Shown: in pieces, positions 36,701-45,422 of the stretch | Numbering within the stretch: the stretch's first letter is position 1 | Layout of the letters: each line of letters starts with the position of its first letter | Assembly: GCA_025353585.1 (NCBI GenBank) | Contig: JANXOM010000335.1 | Span: 1-46,875, forward strand | DNA: 46,875 nt | Origin: Deltaproteobacteria bacterium | Lineage (GTDB): Bacteria; Myxococcota_A; Polyangia; Haliangiales; Haliangiaceae | Direction of reading: 5' to 3' | Translations under genes and position numbers: made by a program | The notes under the pieces: generated by a model | The model's input: the letters and a program-made list of their open reading frames with translations, nothing else | Database searches by the model: none | Told to the model about the DNA's origin: nothing

Positions 36701-39700
36701 TTGAGCGCGCTGGTCGTATCGGCGCGGCGGCCCGCGGCGGACTCGCTGGCGACGTGCGCGAGCTCGGCGAGCTTGCCGGCGACGGCGCGCTGGACCTGCT
36801 CGGGCGTGGCCGTGGAGACCACGCGAATGACCCGGCTGTCACGGCCCGTCTGCTTGACCTCGCAGACCGGCGCGAGCGCGCTGATCTCCTCGGTGGCGAC
36901 CTCGACAGAGACCAGCAGCGCCTCGCGATCGCCGCGCAGCAGCTGGACGTGGTCGCCGACGCGGATCGCCCCGGCGGGGAGCTCGGAGCCGAGCGCCGCT
37001 TCGATCGCGTTGCGCGTGCGCTGCGGATCGGAGGGCGCGCTGTTGCCGCCGAAGCTCTGGCCGAGCGCGGCCGCCTCGAACGGCTTCTTCGGCTCGGCGA
37101 CCTTCTCGTCGGCCTTCGGAGCGGGCTCGTCGGTCTTCGCGGCCACCGGCGCGGGCGGCACGACCTTCTCGTCGGGCTTCGTGTCGACGACCGGCTTGGC
37201 GTCGACGACCGGCTTGGCCGCGACGACGGGCTTGGCGTCGACGACAGGTGCCTCGAGCGAGGTGATGCCCACGCTGCGCGCGGCGGCGTCCTGCAGGGCG
37301 TGCGCCTCCGCGGCGAGCGCCTGCAGCTCGATCAGCTTCCGCTGCGCGGTCGGGCCCGCGGCCTCGATCGCCTTCGGTGCCGTCGCGACCTGCGCGCTCG
37401 CGGCGAGCACGGCCTCGTGCAGCGCCTCGTGCACCTTCGGATCGGCCTTCGCCGCCTTCGCGGCGTCGAGCCGCAGCTTCAGCTCGGCCCGCATGATCCC
37501 CATGGTCGACGTCCCGCTCGACGCCGTGTCGATCGCGTGCCCGAGCTCGCTCGAGACCTGGTTCACCCGGCTGATGAGCTCCATCGCTGCGTCGCGCTGG
37601 GGGGAGTCCGGCTTGACGGACGCGAGCGCGCGCGCGGCCTCGGTGACGAGCGCCTGCCGCTGCGGCCAGAGCACCGAGAGCTGCTCGCGGTGGCCGGCCG
37701 ACGCCTCGATCACGGGCGCCATCGAGTTGATCAATTGCTCCGCGCGCTCGACCTCGACGCCGCGCTGCACGGGCGTGTCGAACGACGCGACCGGCGCGTG
37801 CACGAGCTTGCTGCCCGGCGTCTTGTCGGGGCCGCTCTCCGCGCGCGTCTTGAACTCCTCGAACGACGTCGCCTGGCGGCAGTACTCGGCGAACGCGCCG
37901 CGCTGGTCGGCCGCGACCTCCTTCCCCGTGGCCGCCTCGTAGCGCGCCACGCCTTTGGTCACCATGTCGCTGCGCACCTGCGTGAACTCGGCGATCGACA
38001 TCACCGTCGAGCCCTCGCCGCGCATCGCGAGATCGGCGTACAGCTTCTGCTCGTGCGCGTTGAGCTTGCCGCCGTTGAAGGCGAGCTCGCGCGCGCCGCC
38101 GCGGAAGCGCATGACCGCGTTCGCGTCGGACATGTGCAGGTTCGTCGCCGACATCTTCATCATCTCGATGGCGCTCGAGGCGAACTTGCCCGCGATGGCC
38201 TCGAGCTTCTGGCCCTCCGCGCGATACGTGCGCTCGTCGAGCACGATCTCGGCGCCGCCCATGATCACGCCCTCGCCGACGCCATGGACCATCGTGTTGC
38301 CCACGAGCCGCGCGCGATCGGCGAGGCCCGGGCGCGTGCCCGTCTCGGCGTGCTGCAGCGACTCCTCTTCCTGCACGGCCGCGGACTCGCGCTTCGAGAG
38401 CTTGTCCTCGAGCGCCTCGTTGACGCCGTCCTCGGCGTCGTCCATGCCGGCGGGCTCCTTGCCGGTCCCCTTGCTGTACAGCTTGCCGGCGCCGTAGCTC
38501 ACCGTGTGCGTCATGGCCGCGAGGATCGCGGCGTGCATCATCTCCGTCGGGATCTCCTGCGCCCGCGCGCGCGCCGCCGCGCCACCGCGCCGCCAACCCT
38601 CGTTCCAGCCGTCGATCCACATCGCGGGATCGAACGCGGCCATGCCCGTCTCGAACACGCCCTGCATGCCGTTCTGCAGCGTCTGCTCGACGACGGTCTT
38701 GCCGAGGCCCTGCAGGAAGGTCGGGTTCTGCGCGACGGCCGTGACGATCGCGCCCTGCTCCGCCGCCGAGGTCGCGTTGAAGAGGCCGCTCGCCATCTTG
38801 CCGGCGTAGAACGTCGTGCCCGCCGTGACGGCGCCCATGACGGTGTCGCGCGCGATGTTCTGGAGACCTTCCTTGCCGAAGTCGAAGTCGGTGCCCTGCA
38901 CGGCCTTCTTCGTGGCGTTCGCGCCCGTCGACGCCGCGCCGGCGGTCAGCGCGCCGAGGAGGATCACCGCGACGGGACCGGTGGCCGTGCCGGCGGTGAG
39001 GACGGTGACGACCGCGGTGATGATGAGCGTGACGACGGTGGCGGCGATGTTCGCGACCGCGGCCTTCGCGGCGCGGAACTCGCTGTCGCTCTGGTTGAAG
39101 CGCTCCCGGGCGGCCGTGATGCGCGCCTGCTCGTCGGCGCCGATCTCGCCGTACTGCGTCGCCGCCTCCGGCCCGGTCGCCAGCATCGACTCGGTCGCGG
39201 TGCGGCGGTAGTCGCCCATCGCGTTGTCTTCCGCGAGGGCCTGACCGCCGGCCGTGAGGCGGTCCATGTTGTAGTTGGAGTTGTCGCCGCGGGCGACCTG
39301 GTAGCGCTCCTCGTCGGCGGCGAGCGTGCTGCGTACGTTGCGGAGGCGGCTGTCGGTGACGAGCGCCTTCGCCTCGGGATCCTTCGCGCCGAGCGACGCC
39401 GCGATCTTGGCCGAGTCGAGGCTCGGGATCCGATCGCGGATGATCTGGCGCCACTCGAGCCAATCCTTGTTGTCGCGGGTGGCGGACTCGCTGTCCTTCG
39501 TCGCGTGCGTGTCGCCGAAGTAGCCGCCGGAGCCGCCGAGGAGCTGGTCCTCGAACAGGCGGCTCGTATCGATCGCGAAGCCCTTGAGGCTGACCATGGC
39601 CTCCCACTCCGGCGTGCCGACCTTGGGCGTGCGCGGCGCGGCGGCGGTCCCGGGGCCACCGGCGGCGGCGCGCGCGGCGATCCACTGGTCGAACACCTGC

Positions 39701-42700
39701 TTCATCGAAGGCGTGCCGCTCGCCGACACGTTCATGACCGTCGTCCACTCGCGGATGAGCTCGTCGTCGGACGCCTTCTTCAGCGTCTCCTTGATGCGGT
39801 CGTTGTCGTTCTTGATGACGCCGACCGAGGCGTTCAGCACGTCGTCGGACGGATCCTCCTCGTGGCGGATCGCCTTCTCGATGACCTTGTTCTGCGCGAG
39901 AGCGTCGATCTGCGACTTCAGGTGCGTCTGCGCGTCCGTGTGCTGCTGCGCGCCCCAGCCCGATGTCGCCGCCGTGATCTCCGGCGCCACCGCGGCCCAG
40001 ATCTCGCCGCGCATCTTCGCGTCGAACGCGGTCTCGGCCGCGCCCGGGTCGGGCGCCTTGGTCTCGGGCGTCGTCGGGGCGGCGGCCGTCGGCGCGGTCG
40101 CCGTCGGGGTCGCGGCCACCGCGGGCTGCGCGCCCGGGGCCGTCGCCGGGGCGGCCGCGAGCGGAGCCTCCGCCGTCGGCGCGTCGCCGCCCTCGGGCTT
40201 CTCGCCCTCGCTCGGCTTGAGCTTCATCTGATAGATGGCCGTGCTCGCTTGCAGCAGCATCGCCCAGCTGCGGCTCGCGCCCGCGCGCAGCTGGTTGACG
40301 GCGCTGAACTTGAGGAACGCCACGCGATCGACCTGGTCGTGCGTGTAGACGCCCTTGGCGGGGTCCGCCTCGCGCCCGACCTGGAGGCCCGTCGCGGCCG
40401 CCGCGCCGGCGGCGTCGAACGACATCATCTGGCGCGCCATCGCCAGCTTGTCCGGATAGTTCTCGAGCGCCGTCTGGATCTGCGCCTGGAGCCGTGGGTC
40501 CGCCTGGAGCCGCTTGTACTCCGACGGCGAGAGCTTCGAGAGCGCCTGGATGACGTCGTTCTGCTCGACGAAGATCTCCGTCGAGTCCTGCCGGAACGTG
40601 CGCGACGCGCGCTCGAGCGTGCCGTAGGCGTCGTCGTTCTCGCCCTTGCTGCCGTCCTCGTCCGAGGACAGCGTGATCATCGCGTCGCGCCAGCAGGTCT
40701 CGCTCTGGATCGCGAGGTGGAGCTGGTTGATGTACTCGGCGTTGCCGCGGAGCCGCTTGCGCTCCTCCGGCGTCATCTTCTTGATGTCGGCGAGGATCCG
40801 CTCCTCGTCCTCGGTCATGTCGCCCTCGGTGAGCGCCGAGGCGGCGTTGTTCTGCTCGCCCGCGTTCGCGAGCAGGCCCTCGCGGTCGGACTTCTCCACG
40901 CCCGACAGCTCGTCCTGGAGAATCGCGCGCACCGACGCGTTCTCCGAGATCGACTGGAACTCCGCCTTGAGGCGCTGCTCGATGACCTTCTTCTGCGTCT
41001 CGGTCGCGGGCTTGTCGCCGCAGACCTCTTGCGTGATCGCGAGGCGCCGCTGCTTGGCGTAGGCGCGGATGTCCGTCGACATCCCCTTCTCGTCGGTCCC
41101 GGAGAACGAGCCGATGAAGCCGTGCGCACCGTGGGCACGCGACTCGAGACGGTCGAACATGTCCCCCTCGCCCGAGAGGCCCTTGTAGATCCGGTTCCAC
41201 TCGTACGAGTCGTCTCCGAACGCGCGCAGCTTGCCCATGACGTCGTTATTCGCGAGCACGGCGCGGCGCTCCTCCGGCGTCGCCTCCTCGATCGTCGCGT
41301 AGACGTCGTCCATGTTGTTCGCCTTGACCGACGCGGTCAGGCGGCTCTCGATCGACAGGCGACCCTTCTTCGAGATCTCGAGCGCGGCCTCGGTCTCGGC
41401 CTCCTCGCCGTGGATGTTGAGGCGCCGGCTGTCCTTGCCGTCCGCGCCCGCGCCGCCCGCGCCGACCGCGAAGTCCGCGCTGCCGGCCTTCACCTGCGCG
41501 AGGTGCTGATCGATGTAGAACTGCAGATCGATCCCGCCCGACTTGCGGCGGAACGCGATGTGGATGAGGCGCTGCTCCTCCTGCGAGTGCCCGTCGACGA
41601 GGTGGCGGATGAACTGGATCTGGCCGTTGCCGTGGAGCCGGTCCCACAGCTCGGTGGCGACGCTCTCCGCCTTCGCGACCGTGAAGTCGGGCGCGACGAG
41701 CGTGCGGTTCGCCTCCGTGATCTCGAGCGCATCGCTCGCGGGCGGCGGCGGCAGCGTGGCCTTCAGGTCATCGGCGGTGACGCCGAACAGCTCGCCGATC
41801 TTCGTGGCCGGGCGCTCGGCGGTGGCCATCGCCTTCGCGACCTCGACGGCGTGCCGCGTCGGATCGATGCCGTGCTCGCGCTTGTAGAACGACCGAAAGT
41901 CGAGCGGCTGGCCCTCGCCGGGGTGCACCGGGCCACCCGGACGCGCGCCCGGGTCGTGCTCGGCGGTCGGCGCGGCGGCGGGGCCGACCTGCACCTGCGG
42001 CGGCGCCGCGATCGCCTGCATCTGCATGCCCTTCGCGAGCAGGGCCCCGACGGCGCGCAGGCGGTCGTCGCCGACCATCGGCACGAGCGTCGCGAGGCCG
42101 GTGAAGAGCTCCTGGCCGGGCGAGCGGAACGACTCGGCGAGGTGCGCGGCCTCGACCTGCTTGCGCGCGGCGTCCTCGGCGGCGGCGTTGGCGGCGGCGT
42201 CCTGCTGCTGCTTGAAGTCCGTGGCCGCGAGCTGGGCGCGCGAGTCGATGTCGCCGCCGCGCATGCCGAGCTCGGCGAAGACGGCCGCGCCCTCGTCGCT
42301 GCCGCTGAACTTGGCCTGCATCTTCGACTGCAGCGACGCGCCGCCGATCTGTAGATAGGCGTTCTCGAGCATCTCGATCGGCCACACGCGCGGCAGGCCC
42401 GTGCGCGTGCGCAGATCCGCGCAGACCGCGTCGGTGACGACGCTGCGGTACGAGCGCCAGACCGTCGTGACCTTGTCCGCCTTGTAGAACCACTTGCCGA
42501 GCGCGTCGTCCATCTCGGCGGCCTTGTCGCGGATCACCTGCGAGAGCACTTGTCCGCCGACGAGCATCTCGCGGAGCGCCTGCGGCAGCGGGACCACGCC
42601 CTTGCCGTCGGTGCCCTTGTAGTCGGTCGCCAGCGCGCCCTTGCCGCCGATGGTGCCGACGGCGGCCTGGTCGGTCGCGAAGCCGAGGATGCGCTCGGCC

Positions 42701-44484
42701 TGGATGAGGTTATCGCCGTCGAGGCCGCGCTGGATCTTGAGGCGAACGTCGCAGCCCGCGCCCTGCACGCGGCGCGCGAGCTCGGGGCCGGGCGCCTCGT
42801 GCGCGCGGCGGAGGAGCGCGACCATCTCCGGCTGCGCGTAGCGCGCCTGGAAGTCGAACAAGAGGCCCATGACCGTGCTGTCACTGACGTAGACGTAGGA
42901 GTTGAGCTCGGCGGCGAGCTTCTGCTTGTAGGGCTCGTAGAGGTACGCGTCGAGCTGCTGGCGCTCGGCCGGCGTGAGCGCGGGCTCGGGTGTCGCGGAC
43001 GGGTTCACCTCGGTCTGCTTGGCCGACGAGCCGGCCTCCTGCATCGCGTTGGGATCGACGCCGCACATCCGCAGGAACAGGTCGTACGGCTTGACCGGCA
43101 CGCCCTGGTACGCAACGCGCGCGTTGCACTTGTCCTGCAGGCGGTGCGTGAAGAGGAGATCGCTGCGCAGCGTGGTGAGGACCGCGGGCGTGCCGCCGAG
43201 CTCGATGATCGCGGAGACGGCGGCGTTGCTGTCGCCCACGTCCGCCGCCTCGTGCAGGCGGTCGACCGCGTCGGGCGCCTCGCGGCCCGAGATGATCATC
43301 CGCATGATGGTCCGCTGCTGCGGCACCAGCAGCGGCTGATAGAACTGCTGCATCAGCGGCGCGTGCTGCAGCGTCTGCTGGCGCACGCCGTTCTCCGCGA
43401 GGTGGACGGCGAGGAAGTCGTGGAAGACCTGGTAGGCGCTCGCGCCGCCGTCGGTCGCGCGCAGATCCGTGAGCTGCTTGAACAGGCGCGCCACGGGATC
43501 GAGGCCCGTGATCGCGTCCTCGACCTGCGAGGGCGAGAGGTAGTTGCCGAGGAGCTGGAGCACGCCCTGCCCGGTCGCGTCGCGCCACGCGTAGACCGCG
43601 TCCTTCACGCGCGGCTCGGCGGCGGTGAGGGCGGTCGTGAGCTCCGTCATCTGCGCCGGCGTCGCGCGCTGGGCGGCGACCTGCGCGGCCGTCGCGTTGG
43701 CCGGGAGGCCCTTGCCCGGCGGGAACAGCTGCTTGATGCGCGCGATCAGCGCCTCGCTCGCCTTTTGCTGGGCGGCGGTGAGCGGCGCGGGCCCGACCAG
43801 CGGCGCCGTCTCGGCGGCGCTGTGCGGATCGTGGAGCGCGCGCACGAGGCCATCGAACGTCGACCGGCGCGCCATGTCCGCCGGATCCTGCGCGGCGGCG
43901 AGGTTCGCCTGGATGTACGCGACGAGCGGCGCGGCGAGCGGCGCGGCGCTGTCGGCGTCGTCCTTGCGGAGGTACGTCTTGCCGTCCTCGGTCGTGAGCG
44001 CGAGGAGACGCAGGATATCCAGCGCCGCGCGGTCGAGGTCGCCGTTGTGCGTGACGCGGTCGACGGCGAGGCGGAGCTGCTGGAACGCGTCCCTGTCCGT
44101 GGTCGCCGCGCGGATCACCTCGGAGACGGCGGCGATGCAGAGCTGGTTCGCGCCCGCCTCGATGAGGTAGGCCTGCGCGTCGGCCGCGCCCTTGACGTTG
44201 GCGACGGCGAGCTTGAACGCGGCGCGCCGGAGCTCGGGCAGCGGCGGGACGGCGAGGTTCACGGTGGGCGCGGTGGTCAGCGCCTCGGGCGGTAGCATCG
44301 TGCCGAGCGCGGCCCGCCATGGCGGCGGCACAGCTTGCGCGGCGCGCTGCCGGCGCGTCCCGCTCGCGGCGGCGGCGGCCTGGTCGTTGGAGACGGGCGA
44401 GACGGGCGCACCGGTGGTGACGGTCGACGCATCGGGCGTCGGCTGTGGTGCGATCTGTGGCTGCGGAACGACCGTATTCGCCAT
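33739..44484 (-). CDS. 3581-residue multidomain protein, possible eCIS-associated cargo or giant toxin-like protein
   Basis: I recognise no family for the whole protein. Regions by approximate residue: 1-60 Pro/Thr/Ala linker; 80-860 alpha-helical; 1059-1330 helical modules carrying TPEERRAVLANND, MTPEERKRLRGN and LSPSEYKRLQAD; 1425-1480 Ala/Pro/Thr linker; 1807-1850 hydrophobic segment (VANIAATVVTLIITAVVTVL, then a Gly/Ala-rich stretch); 1850-2400 helical; 2412-2440 KPVVDA-type repeats; about 2760 IIVGGGWAATSDYA; about 2915-3125 four degenerate repeats; about 3150 NVLIYGAGASGAWD; about 3290 AIMSIGQDTNG; Pro-rich end. The two Gly-rich motifs and the late SIG sequence look like a FAD/NAD(P)-binding fold. 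There is no N-terminal signal peptide and no HExxH-type DUF4157 motif. A GGGG site 5 bases before the ATG may serve as ribosome binding site. It lies 86 bases downstream of two small genes, with an eCIS-type ATPase beyond them. Confidence 0.65.
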   Translation of the reverse strand: MANTVVPQPQIAPQPTPDASTVTTGAPVSPVSNDQAAAAASGTRRQRAAQAVPPPWRAALGTMLPPEALTTAPTVNLAVPPLPELRRAAFKLAVANVKGAADAQAYLIEAGANQLCIAAVSEVIRAATTDRDAFQQLRLAVDRVTHNGDLDRAALDILRLLALTTEDGKTYLRKDDADSAAPLAAPLVAYIQANLAAAQDPADMARRSTFDGLVRALHDPHSAAETAPLVGPAPLTAAQQKASEALIARIKQLFPPGKGLPANATAAQVAAQRATPAQMTELTTALTAAEPRVKDAVYAWRDATGQGVLQLLGNYLSPSQVEDAITGLDPVARLFKQLTDLRATDGGASAYQVFHDFLAVHLAENGVRQQTLQHAPLMQQFYQPLLVPQQRTIMRMIISGREAPDAVDRLHEAADVGDSNAAVSAIIELGGTPAVLTTLRSDLLFTHRLQDKCNARVAYQGVPVKPYDLFLRMCGVDPNAMQEAGSSAKQTEVNPSATPEPALTPAERQQLDAYLYEPYKQKLAAELNSYVYVSDSTVMGLLFDFQARYAQPEMVALLRRAHEAPGPELARRVQGAGCDVRLKIQRGLDGDNLIQAERILGFATDQAAVGTIGGKGALATDYKGTDGKGVVPLPQALREMLVGGQVLSQVIRDKAAEMDDALGKWFYKADKVTTVWRSYRSVVTDAVCADLRTRTGLPRVWPIEMLENAYLQIGGASLQSKMQAKFSGSDEGAAVFAELGMRGGDIDSRAQLAATDFKQQQDAAANAAAEDAARKQVEAAHLAESFRSPGQELFTGLATLVPMVGDDRLRAVGALLAKGMQMQAIAAPPQVQVGPAAAPTAEHDPGARPGGPVHPGEGQPLDFRSFYKREHGIDPTRHAVEVAKAMATAERPATKIGELFGVTADDLKATLPPPPASDALEITEANRTLVAPDFTVAKAESVATELWDRLHGNGQIQFIRHLVDGHSQEEQRLIHIAFRRKSGGIDLQFYIDQHLAQVKAGSADFAVGAGGAGADGKDSRRLNIHGEEAETEAALEISKKGRLSIESRLTASVKANNMDDVYATIEEATPEERRAVLANNDVMGKLRAFGDDSYEWNRIYKGLSGEGDMFDRLESRAHGAHGFIGSFSGTDEKGMSTDIRAYAKQRRLAITQEVCGDKPATETQKKVIEQRLKAEFQSISENASVRAILQDELSGVEKSDREGLLANAGEQNNAASALTEGDMTEDEERILADIKKMTPEERKRLRGNAEYINQLHLAIQSETCWRDAMITLSSDEDGSKGENDDAYGTLERASRTFRQDSTEIFVEQNDVIQALSKLSPSEYKRLQADPRLQAQIQTALENYPDKLAMARQMMSFDAAGAAAATGLQVGREADPAKGVYTHDQVDRVAFLKFSAVNQLRAGASRSWAMLLQASTAIYQMKLKPSEGEKPEGGDAPTAEAPLAAAPATAPGAQPAVAATPTATAPTAAAPTTPETKAPDPGAAETAFDAKMRGEIWAAVAPEITAATSGWGAQQHTDAQTHLKSQIDALAQNKVIEKAIRHEEDPSDDVLNASVGVIKNDNDRIKETLKKASDDELIREWTTVMNVSASGTPSMKQVFDQWIAARAAAGGPGTAAAPRTPKVGTPEWEAMVSLKGFAIDTSRLFEDQLLGGSGGYFGDTHATKDSESATRDNKDWLEWRQIIRDRIPSLDSAKIAASLGAKDPEAKALVTDSRLRNVRSTLAADEERYQVARGDNSNYNMDRLTAGGQALAEDNAMGDYRRTATESMLATGPEAATQYGEIGADEQARITAARERFNQSDSEFRAAKAAVANIAATVVTLIITAVVTVLTAGTATGPVAVILLGALTAGAASTGANATKKAVQGTDFDFGKEGLQNIARDTVMGAVTAGTTFYAGKMASGLFNATSAAEQGAIVTAVAQNPTFLQGLGKTVVEQTLQNGMQGVFETGMAAFDPAMWIDGWNEGWRRGGAAARARAQEIPTEMMHAAILAAMTHTVSYGAGKLYSKGTGKEPAGMDDAEDGVNEALEDKLSKRESAAVQEEESLQHAETGTRPGLADRARLVGNTMVHGVGEGVIMGGAEIVLDERTYRAEGQKLEAIAGKFASSAIEMMKMSATNLHMSDANAVMRFRGGARELAFNGGKLNAHEQKLYADLAMRGEGSTVMSIAEFTQVRSDMVTKGVARYEAATGKEVAADQRGAFAEYCRQATSFEEFKTRAESGPDKTPGSKLVHAPVASFDTPVQRGVEVERAEQLINSMAPVIEASAGHREQLSVLWPQRQALVTEAARALASVKPDSPQRDAAMELISRVNQVSSELGHAIDTASSGTSTMGIMRAELKLRLDAAKAAKADPKVHEALHEAVLAASAQVATAPKAIEAAGPTAQRKLIELQALAAEAHALQDAAARSVGITSLEAPVVDAKPVVAAKPVVDAKPVVDTKPDEKVVPPAPVAAKTDEPAPKADEKVAEPKKPFEAAALGQSFGGNSAPSDPQRTRNAIEAALGSELPAGAIRVGDHVQLLRGDREALLVSVEVATEEISALAPVCEVKQTGRDSRVIRVVSTATPEQVQRAVAGKLAELAHVASESAAGRRADTTSALNEGSQSTELSPEDHNQIGQLKTTLHQLDAAVAKGDKAGADQIRRDAYNLVVGMGLVEAAPAAPIHAGPGGKPMSADAVRVTGPEASARRLTMIDEVLGGPDSGKLRELVAGARADAPAMEGVRADRAAARERLREKCRELAAQREAHNQALRPIIDAALGADGTGAVFDRIIVGGGWAATSDYATMAKGEAGANGVPPVLSISHGGDPWAGRGELLMGQNKSELEMRGLAVQPGDLAADPHDFTKSSDFGDAVAASAAVAGMPTYDASVSKIEPRPEGDTQGWPDGSKYRITANGRSFYARSVDVVSGPGPARVPGAGRRIADPSGYAIDAHTGDYYHHRPGLREEFVKVEAKDVPDDVRARLDAERGRVSTTFVDQQSGFKVDASKTPEVVYDKDNNVVAMDKVPEDVRQRLGIHGGRQKGDGPALVDAEGRPQTSRVYDPESKCAVDVLEHKVYGPDGKLVDPSTLAPDVRTRLGFNADGTFRDPRFVPATAGRSVNPVTGEVIDSKTGTPVDITKLSPEEQKALTDVMDKHRVKFGGTLLAGDYAPTADGKTPNVLIYGAGASGAWDLEQANQGGANSDWAGRMRLPKPSQFPEGSAEFKAFTKLHDETTPVEERRQLLITMRDIIVKETLKDGHNRRNSVPGLGAYSPEVLGGGRVEQSARTIVDLQQTTDGRFYARFSDGTEGVYDKAIMSIGQDTNGEGGVGSLTKGMRLNGLRGTSGELMGAVDDNGSLRILGAAGMGPTINRLTEDDQSDSSKQAKLLPSDSRNIGVSIRNNAGRIAASNEGAAGGESPVEMAKRSELERSDPKTADALFTQWKQQQLSPKSVESKAGPDAAVEATHAWEQAATVTFQTAFALQEKLIAKLRSETVAEAFIARVAKTNALTVRAARTLVDDFRTTPFERAIIDVGVMAQLLVEHAEDPKNERHRVTIPAPNDRFASSSVTSATQQMSAINLALPGFDAQSGFVPAAPVVAVVAPPPPAN

Positions 44485-44570
44485 GGGACCCCGGGCCTGA
44501 AAGAGCCAGAAAACGAGAAGAGCGTAGCTCGTCGTGATACGGCGCTACGACCCAGAATCCCCCCAAGATC

Positions 44571-45422
44571 TCACACAGGTGCGAGCTTGGCCCACACGAT
44601 GACGTCGAGGGGCTCGTGCGGGCCCAGCTCGAGCTCGAGGGCCTGCAGGACGTCGCTGGCGAGGGCGCCCGCGAGCGCGCCGAGCTGGCGGGGGATCTTC
44701 GCCGCCTCGGATGGGTCGAGGGTCGTGCCCTGGGCCACGCGCACGGCGTGATCCCAGGCGGTCTCGGGATACGCGAGGCCGAGGACCTGCGACACCGCCC
44801 CCGCGGCCGTGATGGAGGTGGTCAGGGCGAGCTCGGCGCCGTGGAAGCCGGCGTGCAGCTTCTGCCAGAGCGTCCGCTGGGCCTCGGTCACGCCGAGCTG
44901 CGCGCCGAGCTGGTCCACGGCCGCCAGGAGGTAGAGCTCGGGCTTGCCGGCCGGGTCGCGGGTCGGATAGCGGACCTCGAGCGACGCGCGGCCATCGACC
45001 CAGCGGGTGCGGCCGGAGATCTTGCCGCCGGCGATCGCGCAGAACTGCTCCACGTAGTCCGCCCACGCCGCCCGCGCGGCCGGGGGCGCCAGCTCGGCGA
45101 CCGCGCCCGCCGCGTCCGATGCCCCGGCGTACGACAGCACGGCGGCCGTGACCGTGTCGCCATCGACGCGCGCACGGAGGCCGCTCGGGGCCGTGCTCGC
45201 CGTGATCGTGGACGGATCGCCGCCGAGCGCGGCGAGGCCCGCGGGCGAGAACGGCATCACGACATCGACGCGGCGCCCGTGGGCCGACGCGCCGACGAGG
45301 ACGTCGCCCTTGCCGCCGCTGGCGGCCACCGCGGCGAGGACCGGGGCCGTGATGCTCTCGCGCAGGTCGAGCGCCAGCGCGAGTCGTGCGAGTCGCGCCG
45401 CCACGTCGAGGGGCATCGTCAT
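44571..45422 (-). CDS. hypothetical protein (283 residues)
   Basis: A family I do not recognise. The protein is soluble-looking and alpha/beta, Ala-rich, without signal peptide or Cys clusters. Noticeable segments: MTMPLDVAARLARLALALDL at the start, then GGKGDVLVGASAHGRRVDVV and RASLEVRYPTRDPAGKPELY, which read like beta strands, and a helical C-terminal half ending DVIVWAKLAPV. The ATG at 45422 is chosen because it overlaps the upstream stop as ATGA; a longer open frame above it would be Arg-rich and overlap that gene. It lies between the 212-residue gene and the giant gene on the same strand, so the three may work together (inference). Confidence 0.65.
   Translation of the reverse strand: MTMPLDVAARLARLALALDLRESITAPVLAAVAASGGKGDVLVGASAHGRRVDVVMPFSPAGLAALGGDPSTITASTAPSGLRARVDGDTVTAAVLSYAGASDAAGAVAELAPPAARAAWADYVEQFCAIAGGKISGRTRWVDGRASLEVRYPTRDPAGKPELYLLAAVDQLGAQLGVTEAQRTLWQKLHAGFHGAELALTTSITAAGAVSQVLGLAYPETAWDHAVRVAQGTTLDPSEAAKIPRQLGALAGALASDVLQALELELGPHEPLDVIVWAKLAPV

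Noticed and set aside
37150-37250. Short DNA repeats (KPVVDA-coding) as a CRISPR or mobile element
   Set aside because: They are in-frame codon repeats in a Pro/Lys/Val linker, with no spacers or flanking structure.
34789-42354. Plus-strand open frame of about 2500 codons opposite the giant gene
   Set aside because: Composition is that of an antisense shadow (Arg/Leu/Val/Asp-rich, no motifs). The minus strand contains recognisable Rossmann-like motifs and structured repeats.
33739-44484. DUF4157 metallopeptidase-like (HExxH/HELTH) domain in the giant protein
   Set aside because: Looked for because such domains mark eCIS cargo; no HExxH-type sequence in a DUF4157 context was seen.
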